A DNA stretch of 52,729 bases. It comes from an uncultured Lachnospiraceae bacterium. Lineage in GTDB: Bacteria; Bacillota; Clostridia; Lachnospirales; Lachnospiraceae. The stretch spans positions 1 to 52,729 of the forward strand of contig CANQUC010000014.1 of the NCBI GenBank assembly GCA_947626945.1, in the 5' to 3' direction. Of the stretch, positions 1 to 8,221 are shown piece by piece. A model generated the notes under the pieces. The model saw only the letters and a list, made by a program, of their open reading frames with translations. It was not told where the DNA came from and ran no database searches. The translations under genes and the position numbers were made by a program. Position 1 is the first letter of the stretch, and each line of letters starts with the position of its first letter.

Positions 1-2486
1 ACATACTTCAGGATCTGAATGGCGTCGTTTACTTCTACACTGGCATTTCCGTCTGAATCCGTGCTGTCGTTTACATTGGCCGCAACAGCCTGGCTTCCCT
101 CAATCTCTACCAGCTTGACTACACTCTTCAGTACCTGGATGGCGTCGTCTACTTCCACGCTGCCGTTTCCGTCCGCATCACCGTAACGGAACGCCTTGTA
201 AGTATTCTTCTCCGCGCTGCCCGCTTCCACGATCACACGGATCTGTTTGTAATAGCCGTCCTGGGTGGAGCAGGTGATGGTGGCTCCTGTAGGTCTCTCT
301 GCCAGAGCCGTCACAACGCCGTTGTGATCGATCTTCAGCTGGCTGGGAGAATCGCTTCTCCAGGTCACCTTAGGATAAGTAGCGTCTGTGGGCGTGACAA
401 CAGCTGTCAGCAGTACGGACGCCGCCGGCTGATCCTTTGTGCCCAGATAGATGGTATCCCCGTCTTTCAGTCCCTGAATCTCAATATTTTCTACCGGCCG
501 GTAAACGGTTACGTCAAATGAAACCGGGCCCACCCCGTTCACTGAAGCGGTAATCTTTGCGGTTCCGGCTCCCTTTGCCACAAGCAGACCGGTTTCCTTT
601 ACCTCTACCACACTTGAATCGGAGGAAGTCCAGGTAACGGTTTTGTCCGTTGCGTGGGAAGGCGTTACTTTCGCGGTGATCTGCTTCAGTTCTCCTACCG
701 GCATTTCAAGGCTGCTTCCATTTTCCACATTCAAAGTCAGCTCTTCGGCCGGAACGGTCTCGCCCTTTTCAGCAACTGTCTTTATTGTCTCACTGGCGTC
801 ATATGTAGTCTTCAGCCAAAATTCCGGGCCCTCGTTCAGCACATAAGCGCCCGCGTATTTATTCACCGTGGAAACCACATCGTCCAGAGGCAGTACCTGA
901 TAACCGTAAGTCAGCTTGTCATCATAGGTAATCTCAAAAGGCTCTGCCGGCGCAATGCCTCTCACATACTTGCTGGAATCTTCATCTGTGATATGAGAAA
1001 ACCATCCAAAGTTGCCGATGGATTTTCTGCCGTCATTCCAATACCTGTCCCAGGCGCTCTGGCTGCTTCCTATAAACGCGTTGTTTCCGTTGTTGTCCCA
1101 GCTGCTGCCTCTGTAGGTTTCCTTGCCATTGTCCATGATCTTGGAATTGACTACAAGGGTGTGATTCAGCGCGTTTTGAAAAGCCCGCGCCCATTCCTCT
1201 TTCACATTGGCGTCCTGTACAAATCTTTCATTTCCGCCTACAACAGTACCTGTGCTGTTGAATACGCAGGTATCCATGGCTACTGTTCCGCCTGCCCGCG
1301 CGCTGGCAACGGAACCGCCGCCAAAGCTTCTTCCAAGGGCGGCCGCCGCAGCCTTATGTCCTGAGTTGTCCAGATAACAGTTGATATAAGCCACCGTACC
1401 CTGACGGAGCAGCGGGAACCGCTGTCCGATGTTGGTGATCTTATTGTAAGCCATAGTCAGATGGAGACGCTGATTGCCGTCCTCCAGACCGACACCGTCT
1501 TTGAAATCCTTTTCACCGGAACCGTTTAAGTTGAATTTATCGTGAAAAGCAAAATAAGCCATGATCTTGCCAAGGTCACCGTTGGCCTGATTTCTCAGTC
1601 TTTCATAAACCGTGCCCTTTTCCAGACCCATCTGATAACGCTCCTCCATATAGGTCACAGTCTTGTAGATCATGCTGTCCACATCCGGGTTTTCATCTGC
1701 CGGAAGACTGTAGGAACACCAGGAGGTGGTCATGTTGGAGGATCCGTTCTCCGTATCCATGTTGCCGTCATAGCCAAGGGTAAAGGTACAGTGATCGATC
1801 CATACGCCCTTGACACCGTTCAGCTTCATCAGCGTCCAGCCGCAGGCTTTATTGTCTCCGTCTTTTTCATCATGGAACATCCACATCTCGTCAAACTTGA
1901 TGTTGCGGATGATGATGTCGGAGCAGGTGCCCTCCAGACCCCACTCCGCGTGCTTCACCGTATTGCCGCCCTGAGAAAAGATGGTCAGCCCGTGAATGCC
2001 GCTGAGCTTCAGCGTAGAAACGCCGCTTTCTATGATGGAGGGGTTCGTGGTAGTCTGAGCTCTCATGTCCCAGCCGTAAGGCTCGATCATGGAGCAGGCT
2101 TCCTTGGCGTCCTCTGAGAGGGCATCCCAGCCCAGATCCAGATCTCCTGCGATCTCTATGACTTTGACATATCCTTCTCTGGCGCCCTCCAAGGCCTCCA
2201 GAAATTCATATTCATCCTTTACAACCCAGTACGCGTCCGGGTCACCGATGTACTGGCTTCTGTCTTCCGCTCCCACATTGCCTTCCTTGGCAAATCCGGT
2301 AATGGAAAAGAAACTGGCATCAAACTGATCGGCCGCGGTACGGTCATCCACTCCGGGGAAATAAACCTGTGATTCATCCTCGGAAAAATACTTGTCTGCT
2401 GCCTGTGTCTTCACTGCAGGAAGAGAAAGTCCCGTAAGGATCATGGCCGCGGACAGAAGTCCCGCCATTATACGTTTACACTTCAT
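1..2486 (-). CDS. Secreted pectate lyase (PL1 type) with Ig-like (Big_2) and dockerin modules, 3' end outside window
   Basis: Translation from the ATG at 2486 runs open to the window edge (828 codons, no stop). A Sec signal peptide is visible: positively charged MKCKRIM, a hydrophobic core, then a cut site near TQAADK. About residues 60-450 read as a right-handed beta-helix lyase; the PL1 signature WIDHCTF...DGNMDTENGSSNMT...SWC sits near residues 227-256, and this family cleaves polygalacturonate by beta-elimination with calcium. Two bacterial Ig-like repeats follow (about 582-660 and 660-750). The last ~60 residues hold two dockerin F-hand repeats, DADGNGSVEVDDAIQVLK and DSDGNASVEVNDAIQILK, which normally bind cohesins. 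The ribosome site AGAAGGAG lies 7 bases before the ATG, behind its own promoter. Enzyme class is firm by motif. Exact substrate, and whether a cohesin scaffold exists, are unknown. Confidence 0.88.
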   Translation of the reverse strand, partial: MKCKRIMAGLLSAAMILTGLSLPAVKTQAADKYFSEDESQVYFPGVDDRTAADQFDASFFSITGFAKEGNVGAEDRSQYIGDPDAYWVVKDEYEFLEALEGAREGYVKVIEIAGDLDLGWDALSEDAKEACSMIEPYGWDMRAQTTTNPSIIESGVSTLKLSGIHGLTIFSQGGNTVKHAEWGLEGTCSDIIIRNIKFDEMWMFHDEKDGDNKACGWTLMKLNGVKGVWIDHCTFTLGYDGNMDTENGSSNMTTSWCSYSLPADENPDVDSMIYKTVTYMEERYQMGLEKGTVYERLRNQANGDLGKIMAYFAFHDKFNLNGSGEKDFKDGVGLEDGNQRLHLTMAYNKITNIGQRFPLLRQGTVAYINCYLDNSGHKAAAAALGRSFGGGSVASARAGGTVAMDTCVFNSTGTVVGGNERFVQDANVKEEWARAFQNALNHTLVVNSKIMDNGKETYRGSSWDNNGNNAFIGSSQSAWDRYWNDGRKSIGNFGWFSHITDEDSSKYVRGIAPAEPFEITYDDKLTYGYQVLPLDDVVSTVNKYAGAYVLNEGPEFWLKTTYDASETIKTVAEKGETVPAEELTLNVENGSSLEMPVGELKQITAKVTPSHATDKTVTWTSSDSSVVEVKETGLLVAKGAGTAKITASVNGVGPVSFDVTVYRPVENIEIQGLKDGDTIYLGTKDQPAASVLLTAVVTPTDATYPKVTWRSDSPSQLKIDHNGVVTALAERPTGATITCSTQDGYYKQIRVIVEAGSAEKNTYKAFRYGDADGNGSVEVDDAIQVLKSVVKLVEIEGSQAVAANVNDSTDSDGNASVEVNDAIQILKY

Positions 2487-2532
2487 AAGCTTCTCCTTCT
2501 TTCATGAAATCTGCCGATATAATAACAAATTC

Positions 2533-2561
2533 AGTATAGCATCTTTGCCTATTTTTCGCAA
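2533..2561 (-). promoter_or_regulatory. Sigma-A promoter of the pectate lyase gene
   Basis: On the minus strand TTGCGA is followed after 17 bases by TATACT, with a TG one base before the -10 (extended -10). It lies about 45 bases upstream of the lyase start codon. No operator or catabolite-repression site was recognised beside it. Confidence 0.6.
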
Positions 2562-2593
2562 CAGGGGAATCAAAAAACCGTCAATATGTCCAA

Positions 2594-2624
2594 AGCAAAA
2601 AAAGCCTCTGAAAACTCAGAGACT
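2594..2624 (-). terminator. Rho-independent terminator of tRNA-Thr
   Basis: On the minus strand a 9-bp stem AGTCTCTGA/TCAGAGGCT (one G-T pair) with a 4-base loop is followed by seven T. It starts 9 bases after the tRNA 3' end. Confidence 0.85.
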
Positions 2625-2632
2625 TTTTAGAG

Positions 2633-2705
<73 letters not shown>

Positions 2706-2708
2706 AGA

Positions 2709-2759
2709 TCCGGCAGGCTGAAAAAGCAGCCGGCTTTCCGGCAGATTTCTACTGCCGGA
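2709..2759 (-). repeat. GC-rich hairpin arms in the tRNA-Thr 5' leader
   Basis: The minus strand has TCCGGCAG (2752-2759) able to pair perfectly with CTGCCGGA at 2737-2744, and an identical second copy of that partner at 2709-2716, four bases upstream of the mature tRNA. A short GGCTG/CAGCC hairpin lies between. The arms fall inside the predicted tRNA precursor leader. Confidence 0.6.
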
Positions 2760-2768
2760 CACCTCTGT

Positions 2769-2797
2769 ATATTATCATACTTCCCAAAGAAACGCAA
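2769..2797 (-). promoter_or_regulatory. Sigma-A promoter of tRNA-Thr
   Basis: TTGCGT, 17-base spacer and TAATAT on the minus strand, just after the sigH stop codon. The predicted start is near 2762, giving a precursor leader of about 57 nt. Confidence 0.55.
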
Positions 2798-2805
2798 GCA
2801 GATTT

Positions 2806-3438
2806 TTATGTTTTTTGATCCAGAAATTTTGTCAGCTTCTGCTTACATCGCTGGACGGCATTGTCCGCTGATTTTGGAGACATGGACAGGGCGTCGGCGA
2901 TTTCCCGATAGCCTTTTCCCTGAATCATCAGATGAAGCACCTTGCCCTCCGTTTCACTTAAAAAATCCTTTGCCGTCTCCTCGAAAGTTTCCAGAAATTC
3001 CTTGTCGATGGCGGCCTGCACCGGGTCAAAGGCGCTTTCCGCTTCCAGCACATCCAGAAGCTTTCCCGCTGTTTCCTGATCCCTGCTGTTTTCTTCCAGC
3101 TTGGCCGAAAAAGACACATAATTGTTCAGGGGACTGTTTTTTTTGCTGTGGTATTTGTTGATGGCGGTAAACATTTCCCTTTTGATGCAGAGGACCGCAA
3201 AAGAATAAAAGCTTGCGTTCCGGTCCGGGCGGTAATCCCGCACTGCCTTAAACAGGCCGATCATCCCTTCCTGCACCAGATCCTCCTTGTCGGCGCCAAT
3301 CAGATAATACCGGTTTGCCAAAGACCGCACTGTGCCCTTGTACTTATTCACCAGATAGTCCCACACCTGGGCGGTTCCCTGCTGCATCTGACTGATCAGC
3401 TTCTCGTCTGATTGTTCTTTCCAACGGTCTTTTTCCAT
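2806..3438 (-). CDS. sigH: RNA polymerase sporulation sigma factor SigH
   Basis: A 210-residue sigma-70 family protein. Region 2 (about residues 20-95) contains DLVQEGMIGLFKAVRDY and the promoter-melting segment around FYSFAVLCIKREM. Region 4 (about 150-205) carries the helix-turn-helix GYREIADALSMSPKSADN. Length and sequence match SigH/Spo0H, which in Bacillus directs transition-phase and early sporulation genes. It is last in the cysS-mrnC-rlmB-sigH order that is conserved in Firmicutes, starting 6 bases after the rlmB stop; the yacP-type gene that precedes sigH in Bacillus is absent. A purine-rich site AAAGGGGA lies upstream of the ATG. No separate promoter was seen, so it is probably co-transcribed from the cysS promoter. 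Confidence 0.93.
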   Translation of the reverse strand: MEKDRWKEQSDEKLISQMQQGTAQVWDYLVNKYKGTVRSLANRYYLIGADKEDLVQEGMIGLFKAVRDYRPDRNASFYSFAVLCIKREMFTAINKYHSKKNSPLNNYVSFSAKLEENSRDQETAGKLLDVLEAESAFDPVQAAIDKEFLETFEETAKDFLSETEGKVLHLMIQGKGYREIADALSMSPKSADNAVQRCKQKLTKFLDQKT

Positions 3439-3444
3439 ATGGGC

Positions 3445-4194
3445 CTATCCCCTTTGCCGAACGATCTCATAGGCAAGCACTCCCGCCGCCACAGACGCGT
3501 TAAGGGAGTCGATCTCTCCCTTCATGGGAATGGCGGCGACCATGTCGCAGTTTTCCTTTACCAGACGGCTGACGCCTTCTCCCTCGCTGCCGATCACAAG
3601 GCCTATAGGGCCTCTCAGATCCAGGCTGTACATGGGCGTACCGCTCATATCCGCGCATACAAACCAAAGTCCCTGCTTCTTCAGAGACTGAATGGTTTCT
3701 TTCAGGTTGGTCACTCTGGCTACCGGCGTGTAATTCAAAGCGCCCGCGCTGGTCTTTGCCACTGTCCCGGTTAGTCCCACAGCCCGGTTTCGGGGAATGA
3801 TCACCCCATGGGCGCCCGCCAGGTTGGCAGTTCGGATAATGGCTCCCAGATTGTGGGGATCTACAATGCCGTCCAGCAAAAAGAGAAAGGGCGGCTCTCC
3901 TTTTTCCTGCGCTTTTTGCAGCATTTCTTCTACCGACGCGTAAGCGTAAGCCGCCGCCAGGGCAATGACTCCCTGGTGCTTGCCCCTTTCCGAAAGTCCG
4001 TCCAGCCGTTCTTTTGGCACAAACCGGATCAGAGTGCCCTGCTTTTTCGCCTCCCGGACAATGGTTCCCACAGGACCGTCCTGACAGCCGTCCAGCACAT
4101 AAAGCCGGTCAACAGTCCTGCCGGAGCGAAATGCCTCCAGCACCGGGTTTCTTCCTTCTATTTTCAGTTGTGTTTCCTGGTTTTTATCTGTCAT
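3445..4194 (-). CDS. rlmB: 23S rRNA (guanosine-2'-O)-methyltransferase RlmB
   Basis: A 249-residue SpoU/TrmH-family enzyme. The N-terminal substrate-binding domain starts IEGRNPVLEAFRSGRTVDRLY. The knotted SPOUT domain holds motif 1 (GIVDPHNLGAIIRTA, about residues 110-124), motif 2 (IGLVIGSEGEGVS, about 196-208) and motif 3 (IPMKGEIDSLNASVAAGVL, about 221-239). RlmB methylates G2251 (E. coli numbering) in the peptidyl-transferase loop of 23S rRNA. The ATG overlaps the mrnC stop by 4 bases, implying translational coupling, with ribosome site GGGAG in front. Context with mrnC, another 23S rRNA processing gene, supports the assignment. Confidence 0.93.
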   Translation of the reverse strand: MTDKNQETQLKIEGRNPVLEAFRSGRTVDRLYVLDGCQDGPVGTIVREAKKQGTLIRFVPKERLDGLSERGKHQGVIALAAAYAYASVEEMLQKAQEKGEPPFLFLLDGIVDPHNLGAIIRTANLAGAHGVIIPRNRAVGLTGTVAKTSAGALNYTPVARVTNLKETIQSLKKQGLWFVCADMSGTPMYSLDLRGPIGLVIGSEGEGVSRLVKENCDMVAAIPMKGEIDSLNASVAAGVLAYEIVRQRG

Positions 4195-4718
4195 TTTTTT
4201 CTCCCGCCGTCCGGATCCCGGCTTCCCTGATTTTGCAGGTAGTACAGCCCTGCCGCCGCAAGCTCCACCATCCGGTCGTACCGTTTCTGCAGATACAGGC
4301 TTCCCATCAGGGCCTCAAAGCCGGTTGCGCGCCTGTAGTCGGCCACAGAAGCATGCTTTGCCATGGTTGCCGGCTTTGCGTTTCTGCCCCGCAGATAGAT
4401 CTGATGCTCCTCCCTGTTTAAAAGGGGAAGAATGCCCTCTGCCATAACAGACTGACTTTCCGCTTTCACATACCCGGACGCTTTTCTGTGGAGCACATGG
4501 TTGCTTGTGTTGGCTTCTCTTACCACCATGGTGCGGATCAGCAGATCAAAAATACTGTCTCCGATAAAAGCCAGCGTCAGCGGCGAATAGGTTTTCAGGT
4601 CAAGCCCCTCCGTATCCAGCTTTTCCAGAAGCGCTCTTGTCAGTTCACGCTGCGTTTCTGCGGAAAAAGCCTCTTTCCGCTGTCCGGCAGTTTCCGGCAA
4701 AGTCAGATTCTTTTCCAT
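4191..4718 (-). CDS. mrnC: Mini-ribonuclease 3
   Basis: A 175-residue protein with a lone RNase III catalytic domain and no double-stranded RNA-binding domain, the hallmark of Mini-III, which matures the ends of 23S rRNA. The signature AFIGDSIFDLLIRTMVV (about residues 49-65) carries the catalytic acidic residue; YRRATGFEALMGSLYL (about 129-144) carries the second helix. The start overlaps the 3' end of cysS by 16 bases, and ribosome site GAGGGTG precedes the ATG. In this gene order it is the standard neighbour of cysS and rlmB. Confidence 0.92.
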   Translation of the reverse strand: MEKNLTLPETAGQRKEAFSAETQRELTRALLEKLDTEGLDLKTYSPLTLAFIGDSIFDLLIRTMVVREANTSNHVLHRKASGYVKAESQSVMAEGILPLLNREEHQIYLRGRNAKPATMAKHASVADYRRATGFEALMGSLYLQKRYDRMVELAAAGLYYLQNQGSRDPDGGRKK

Positions 4719-6103
4719 TTTACACCCTCACGCGTATCCTCCAGCAGGATCCCCTGCTGAAGCAGCTGATCCCGGATCTGATCCGCCTTTGCAAAATCTC
4801 TTTCCTTTCGGGCTTCCTGCCGTTGGGCGATCAGCTTTTCGATCCGGGCGTCCAGCGTCTCTTCCTGCCTTTCGGTCTTAATTCCCATAATATCGCAGAG
4901 CTTTGTCAGCGTATCCAGCAGACCGGACAAAAAGTCCCGGCTCTGTTCTGACGAAGTATTGCTGTTGATCAGCTTTACCAGTTCAAAAATGGCAGCCACC
5001 GCGTCCGCCGTATTAAAATCGTCATCCATGGCGGCTTCAAATTTTTTCACATATTCCTCCGCCTGGTCAAGAAGCTTCTTTTCCTCCTGACTGACTTCCC
5101 GGGAAAGTCCGCTCTCACACAGCCCGCGCAGTCTGTCCGCCCCGTTGACAATACGCTCCAGTCCGTTTTTGGAAGCTTCCATCAACTCTCTGCTGAAATT
5201 GAGAGGGCTTCTGTAATGAGCGCTCAGCATGAAAAACCGCAGCACCTGAAGATCATATTCTTCTCCCACCTGGCGGACCGTAAAGAAATTCCCAAGGGAT
5301 TTGGACATTTTCCGGTTGTCAATATTCAAAAAACCATTGTGCATCCAGTACCGGGCAAAAGGTTTTCCGTTTGCGGCCTCGCTCTGGGCGATCTCATTTT
5401 CGTGATGGGGGAAGATCAGATCTTCTCCTCCCGCATGAATATCGATCTCGTCGCCCAGGTATTTTTTGGCCATTACGGAACATTCAATATGCCAGCCGGG
5501 ACGTCCCTGGCACCAGGGAGATTCCCAGTAAGGCTCCCCGTCCTTTTTAGGCTTCCAGAGCACAAAATCCAGCGGATCCTCTTTCTGCTCCTCCACGGCG
5601 ATCCGTTTGCCGGCCTCCAGCTCGTCCAGATTTTTCTTGGACAGCTTGCCGTATTCCGGAAATTTCCGGGTGCGAAAATAAACGGTTCCATCCTCTGCCG
5701 CATAGGCAAATCCTTTTTGGATCAGCGTTTCGATCATCTCCACCATGCCGCCGATTTCCTTTGTGGCAAGGGGGTGAACCGTAGCAGGCTTTACGTTCAG
5801 GGCTTCCATGTCTTTTTTACATTCCGCGATAAACTTTTCGGAGATTTCGGAAGCAGATACGCCCTCAGCGGCAGCTTTCGCAATGATTTTGTCGTCCACA
5901 TCGGTAAAATTGGAAACAAAATTCACGTCATAACCTTTGTATTCCATATAGCGGCGCGCCGTGTCAAATATGATCATGGGCCTGGCGTTTCCGATATGGA
6001 TATAATTGTAAACGGTAGGCCCGCAGACATACATCCGCACCTTTCCCTCTTCGATTGGTACAAACTCTTCTTTTGTTTTTGTCAGTGTATTATAGATCTT
6101 CAT
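4703..6103 (-). CDS. cysS: Cysteinyl-tRNA synthetase
   Basis: A 466-residue class I synthetase charging tRNA-Cys in the cytoplasm. HIGN (residues 36-39) and KMSKS mark the ATP site. Zinc ligands fit C27 of CGPTVY, the Cys of HIECSVMA and the HHENE segment. Its length is typical. I chose the second in-frame ATG (6103) because GGAGG lies 6-7 bases before it; the ATG 12 bases upstream overlaps that ribosome site. A strong promoter lies at 6141-6169, and the gene heads the cysS-mrnC-rlmB-sigH operon. No T-box leader is present: the predicted transcript start is only ~30 bases upstream. Confidence 0.96.
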   Translation of the reverse strand: MKIYNTLTKTKEEFVPIEEGKVRMYVCGPTVYNYIHIGNARPMIIFDTARRYMEYKGYDVNFVSNFTDVDDKIIAKAAAEGVSASEISEKFIAECKKDMEALNVKPATVHPLATKEIGGMVEMIETLIQKGFAYAAEDGTVYFRTRKFPEYGKLSKKNLDELEAGKRIAVEEQKEDPLDFVLWKPKKDGEPYWESPWCQGRPGWHIECSVMAKKYLGDEIDIHAGGEDLIFPHHENEIAQSEAANGKPFARYWMHNGFLNIDNRKMSKSLGNFFTVRQVGEEYDLQVLRFFMLSAHYRSPLNFSRELMEASKNGLERIVNGADRLRGLCESGLSREVSQEEKKLLDQAEEYVKKFEAAMDDDFNTADAVAAIFELVKLINSNTSSEQSRDFLSGLLDTLTKLCDIMGIKTERQEETLDARIEKLIAQRQEARKERDFAKADQIRDQLLQQGILLEDTREGVKWKRI

Positions 6104-6140
6104 GTCATCCTCCATATCCTATGGGTTTCTGCATGCTTCT

Positions 6141-6169
6141 AGTTTATGAAATCCGCGCCTGTTTGTCAA
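6141..6169 (-). promoter_or_regulatory. Sigma-A promoter of the cysS operon
   Basis: TTGACA, 17-base spacer and TAAACT on the minus strand, about 38 bases upstream of the chosen cysS ATG. The short leader leaves no room for a T-box. Confidence 0.72.
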
Positions 6170-6204
6170 CGGCTGTCCGGCTGCGGATCCCGTAAAATCC
6201 TTTT

Positions 6205-7281
6205 TCATACCGCTTCATTTAAAAAGAGGTTCCGAAACCAGGCCTTTGTCAGTTCCTCAATCCTGACCGGGCAGCAGCCTTCTTTTCGGGAAAGGGGCTT
6301 CAGGCTGCCCCCTTCGGCGGACAGCGTCAGCAGAAACGGCCCGTTGTTTGCCGGGATCAACGGATCCTCCACCAAAATCTTTCTGGTTATGCGCTTCCTG
6401 CTCTTCACAAGGGAAACGCAGGCTTCTAAAGAAACAACGCGGATCATGGTAACAGAATGCGGGGACGCTCCCGGCATCCCGGGATCGCAGCCGGAAATAC
6501 AGACGGTTTCCCGGCTTTTGTCCTCTTTGTTTTTTTCAGATGTCCAGCACCGGATTTCATCGTAAAGCTGCTCTTTCTCTTCCCGGCCGCAAAGAGGCTC
6601 CCGGATCTCCAGGCCTCCCGCTTCTGTATAGCAAAAGGTTCCAAGCAGCCGGTCTCCGTCAAAAACGCCCATCAGGTCTCCGCCTTCGCTTGCCAGTTCT
6701 TTTTGCAGCCTCTGCAGATAAACCGGATCTCTCATGGCATACAGCAGACTGCCTGAGTCCGCCAGCCAGCTGTTCATAGAGTTTGCCGCGCCTGCCCGGT
6801 CCTCTTTTCCCAAAGGGCGTACCAAAAACCTTTCCTCCCGCTTTTTTTCACCGTTTTCCTCCGGTTCCATGGGGATCCCCATGCACTTACCCGCGCTCAC
6901 AAATCCAAAAGGCGTGTAATACGCCTCCTTGGCCGGCGTCAGGAACACAAAGGGCATTTTTCTTTCTTCCCGGCGGGCAAGTCCTTCTTTCATCAGACCT
7001 GTCATCAGTCCCTTTCGTCTCATGTCGGGCCTGGTGGCCACTGCCACAAGAAAATCCGCCGTTATCGGCTTTCCGTAAAAAACACACCGTACCGGATTCC
7101 AGTGGATCATAGCGCAGATCTCCTGACGGCTGTCCTTGCAGACCAGGATCTCATTGTCCGCGCCTTTTCCCTCATAATAAACATCCAGAAAATCTCTGCC
7201 GTCTTCCGGAAAGACCTGCTCCCACAGGGCGCGGCTTTTTTCATGATCTTCTTTTTTCAGAGAGATGACCGGCCGGTTCAT
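6205..7281 (-). CDS. Eis-like GNAT N-acetyltransferase
   Basis: 358 residues. The N-terminal half is a GNAT domain: [25 protein letters not shown] (about residues 76-100) is the acetyl-CoA-binding beta4-alpha3 segment with an RRKG pyrophosphate loop, and [11 protein letters not shown] follows. The length and the C-terminal part (second GNAT-like fold plus sterol-carrier-like end) match the Eis family of amine acetyltransferases. The substrate cannot be read from sequence. The ATG overlaps the ispF stop (ATGA), so it is translated with ispF, a pairing with no obvious metabolic logic. Confidence 0.8.
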   Translation of the reverse strand: MNRPVISLKKEDHEKSRALWEQVFPEDGRDFLDVYYEGKGADNEILVCKDSRQEICAMIHWNPVRCVFYGKPITADFLVAVATRPDMRRKGLMTGLMKEGLARREERKMPFVFLTPAKEAYYTPFGFVSAGKCMGIPMEPEENGEKKREERFLVRPLGKEDRAGAANSMNSWLADSGSLLYAMRDPVYLQRLQKELASEGGDLMGVFDGDRLLGTFCYTEAGGLEIREPLCGREEKEQLYDEIRCWTSEKNKEDKSRETVCISGCDPGMPGASPHSVTMIRVVSLEACVSLVKSRKRITRKILVEDPLIPANNGPFLLTLSAEGGSLKPLSRKEGCCPVRIEELTKAWFRNLFLNEAV

Positions 7282-7856
7282 GGACGTGTTTCCCCGGGCA
7301 CAGCCCTACAGCCGCCCGGACAGTTTTTGCAGGGCGCTTCCGCCATCAGACTTTCCGACAGGTTTATCTGCCGGTCCGCGGCAAAAACAGGCGCGATGGA
7401 GCAGATCCCATAGGCGCTGATTCCCTCTCCCTTTCCGGTAAAGCCCAGCTTTTCCTCTGTGGTCGCTTTGATATTTACCTGATCCTCCTGGATTCCCAAA
7501 GCGTTCCCAATCTTCTTTGCCATTTCGGGAATGTACGGCCGCATTTTGGGTTCCTGCGCTACAATGGTGGCGTCAATGTTTTCAATATAATATCCATGCT
7601 CCTCCAGCAGATTCCCTACCTTTTTCAACAGTTCCATGCTGGAAATTCCCAGGTAGGCGTCGTCTGTATCGGGAAAATGCAGTCCGATATCTCCCAGCGC
7701 AGCCGCTCCCAGAAGTGCGTCCATAATGGCATGAACGAGCACATCCGCATCGGAATGGCCCAGCAGGCCTTTTTCATATGGAATCGTCACTCCGCCCAGG
7801 ATCAGAGGCCGTCCCTCCACCAGCTTATGCACATCATAGCCCATTCCAACTCTCAT
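7278..7856 (-). CDS. ispF: 2-C-methyl-D-erythritol 2,4-cyclodiphosphate synthase, with C-terminal extension
   Basis: The first ~157 residues are a full Isp[13 protein letters not shown] and [28 protein letters not shown] carry the metal ligands (D8, H10, and the His of the VLVHAI segment), and [12 protein letters not shown] ends the domain. IspF cyclises CDP-ME 2-phosphate to MEcPP in the MEP isoprenoid pathway. About 35 extra residues follow, including CKNCPGGC, which ordinary IspF lacks. Ribosome site AAAGGAG precedes the ATG. No clear promoter was seen; it may be read from the tRNA promoter upstream. Confidence 0.94.
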   Translation of the reverse strand: MRVGMGYDVHKLVEGRPLILGGVTIPYEKGLLGHSDADVLVHAIMDALLGAAALGDIGLHFPDTDDAYLGISSMELLKKVGNLLEEHGYYIENIDATIVAQEPKMRPYIPEMAKKIGNALGIQEDQVNIKATTEEKLGFTGKGEGISAYGICSIAPVFAADRQINLSESLMAEAPCKNCPGGCRAVPGETRP

Positions 7857-7931
7857 GGCAATTCTCCTTTACCCAGTCCCCTGTTTCGGCAGCGGACTTT
7901 CCGTCATGCCTGTCGGGTTCTTTTGCTATTC

Positions 7932-7981
7932 AGTAAAAGAAAAGCCCCGAAATCCCCTACAAGGTTTTCGACGCTTTTTTT
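7932..7981 (-). terminator. Imperfect hairpin after the tRNA pair, possible terminator
   Basis: The minus strand shows an AAAGC/GCTTT stem continued by CGAAA/TTTCG around one mismatch, then TTTTCTTTT. The plus strand also ends in seven T, so it could act in both directions. Stem quality is moderate. Confidence 0.4.
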
Positions 7982-7983
7982 AA

Positions 7984-8057
7984 TAGCGGGAAAGGGATTT
8001 GAACCCCCGACACCACGGGTATGAACCGTGTGCTCTAGCCAACTGAGCTATCCCGCC
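7984..8057 (-). tRNA. tRNA-Met (anticodon CAT), elongator type
   Basis: Cloverleaf with acceptor GGCGGGA/TCCCGCT (G1-T72 wobble), anticodon stem CACGG/CCGTG, loop TTCATAC and T-loop GTTCAAATC. It lacks the initiator C1xA72 mismatch and the GGG/CCC anticodon stem, and matches elongator tRNA-Met more than the Ile2 type. CCA is not encoded. Confidence 0.92.
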
Positions 8058-8071
8058 ATATTTAAAATACA

Positions 8072-8144
8072 TGGGACCTATAGGGCTCGAACCTATGACC
8101 CTCTGCTTGTAAGGCAGATGCTCTCCCAGCTGAGCTAAGATCCC
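8072..8144 (-). tRNA. tRNA-Val (anticodon TAC)
   Basis: Acceptor GGGATCT/AGGTCCC, anticodon stem TCTGC/GCAGA and loop CTTACAA (anticodon TAC). Discriminator A, no encoded CCA. It is first of a Val-Met pair 14 bases apart, driven by the promoter at 8176-8205. Confidence 0.95.
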
Positions 8145-8175
8145 ATGATGCCGGCCATCGCTGACCTGCCTTGCT

Positions 8176-8205
8176 ATTATACTATCACCCATCTGGGAAA
8201 GTCAA
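8176..8205 (-). promoter_or_regulatory. Sigma-A promoter of the tRNA-Val/tRNA-Met unit
   Basis: TTGACT, 18-base spacer and a perfect TATAAT on the minus strand, ending 31 bases before the tRNA-Val 5' end. Confidence 0.75.
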
Positions 8206-8221
8206 CACTTATTTTCTTTTT

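Noticed and set aside
6104-6204. T-box leader for cysS
   Set aside because: The promoter lies about 38 bases from the start codon, leaving no room for a specifier stem or antiterminator.
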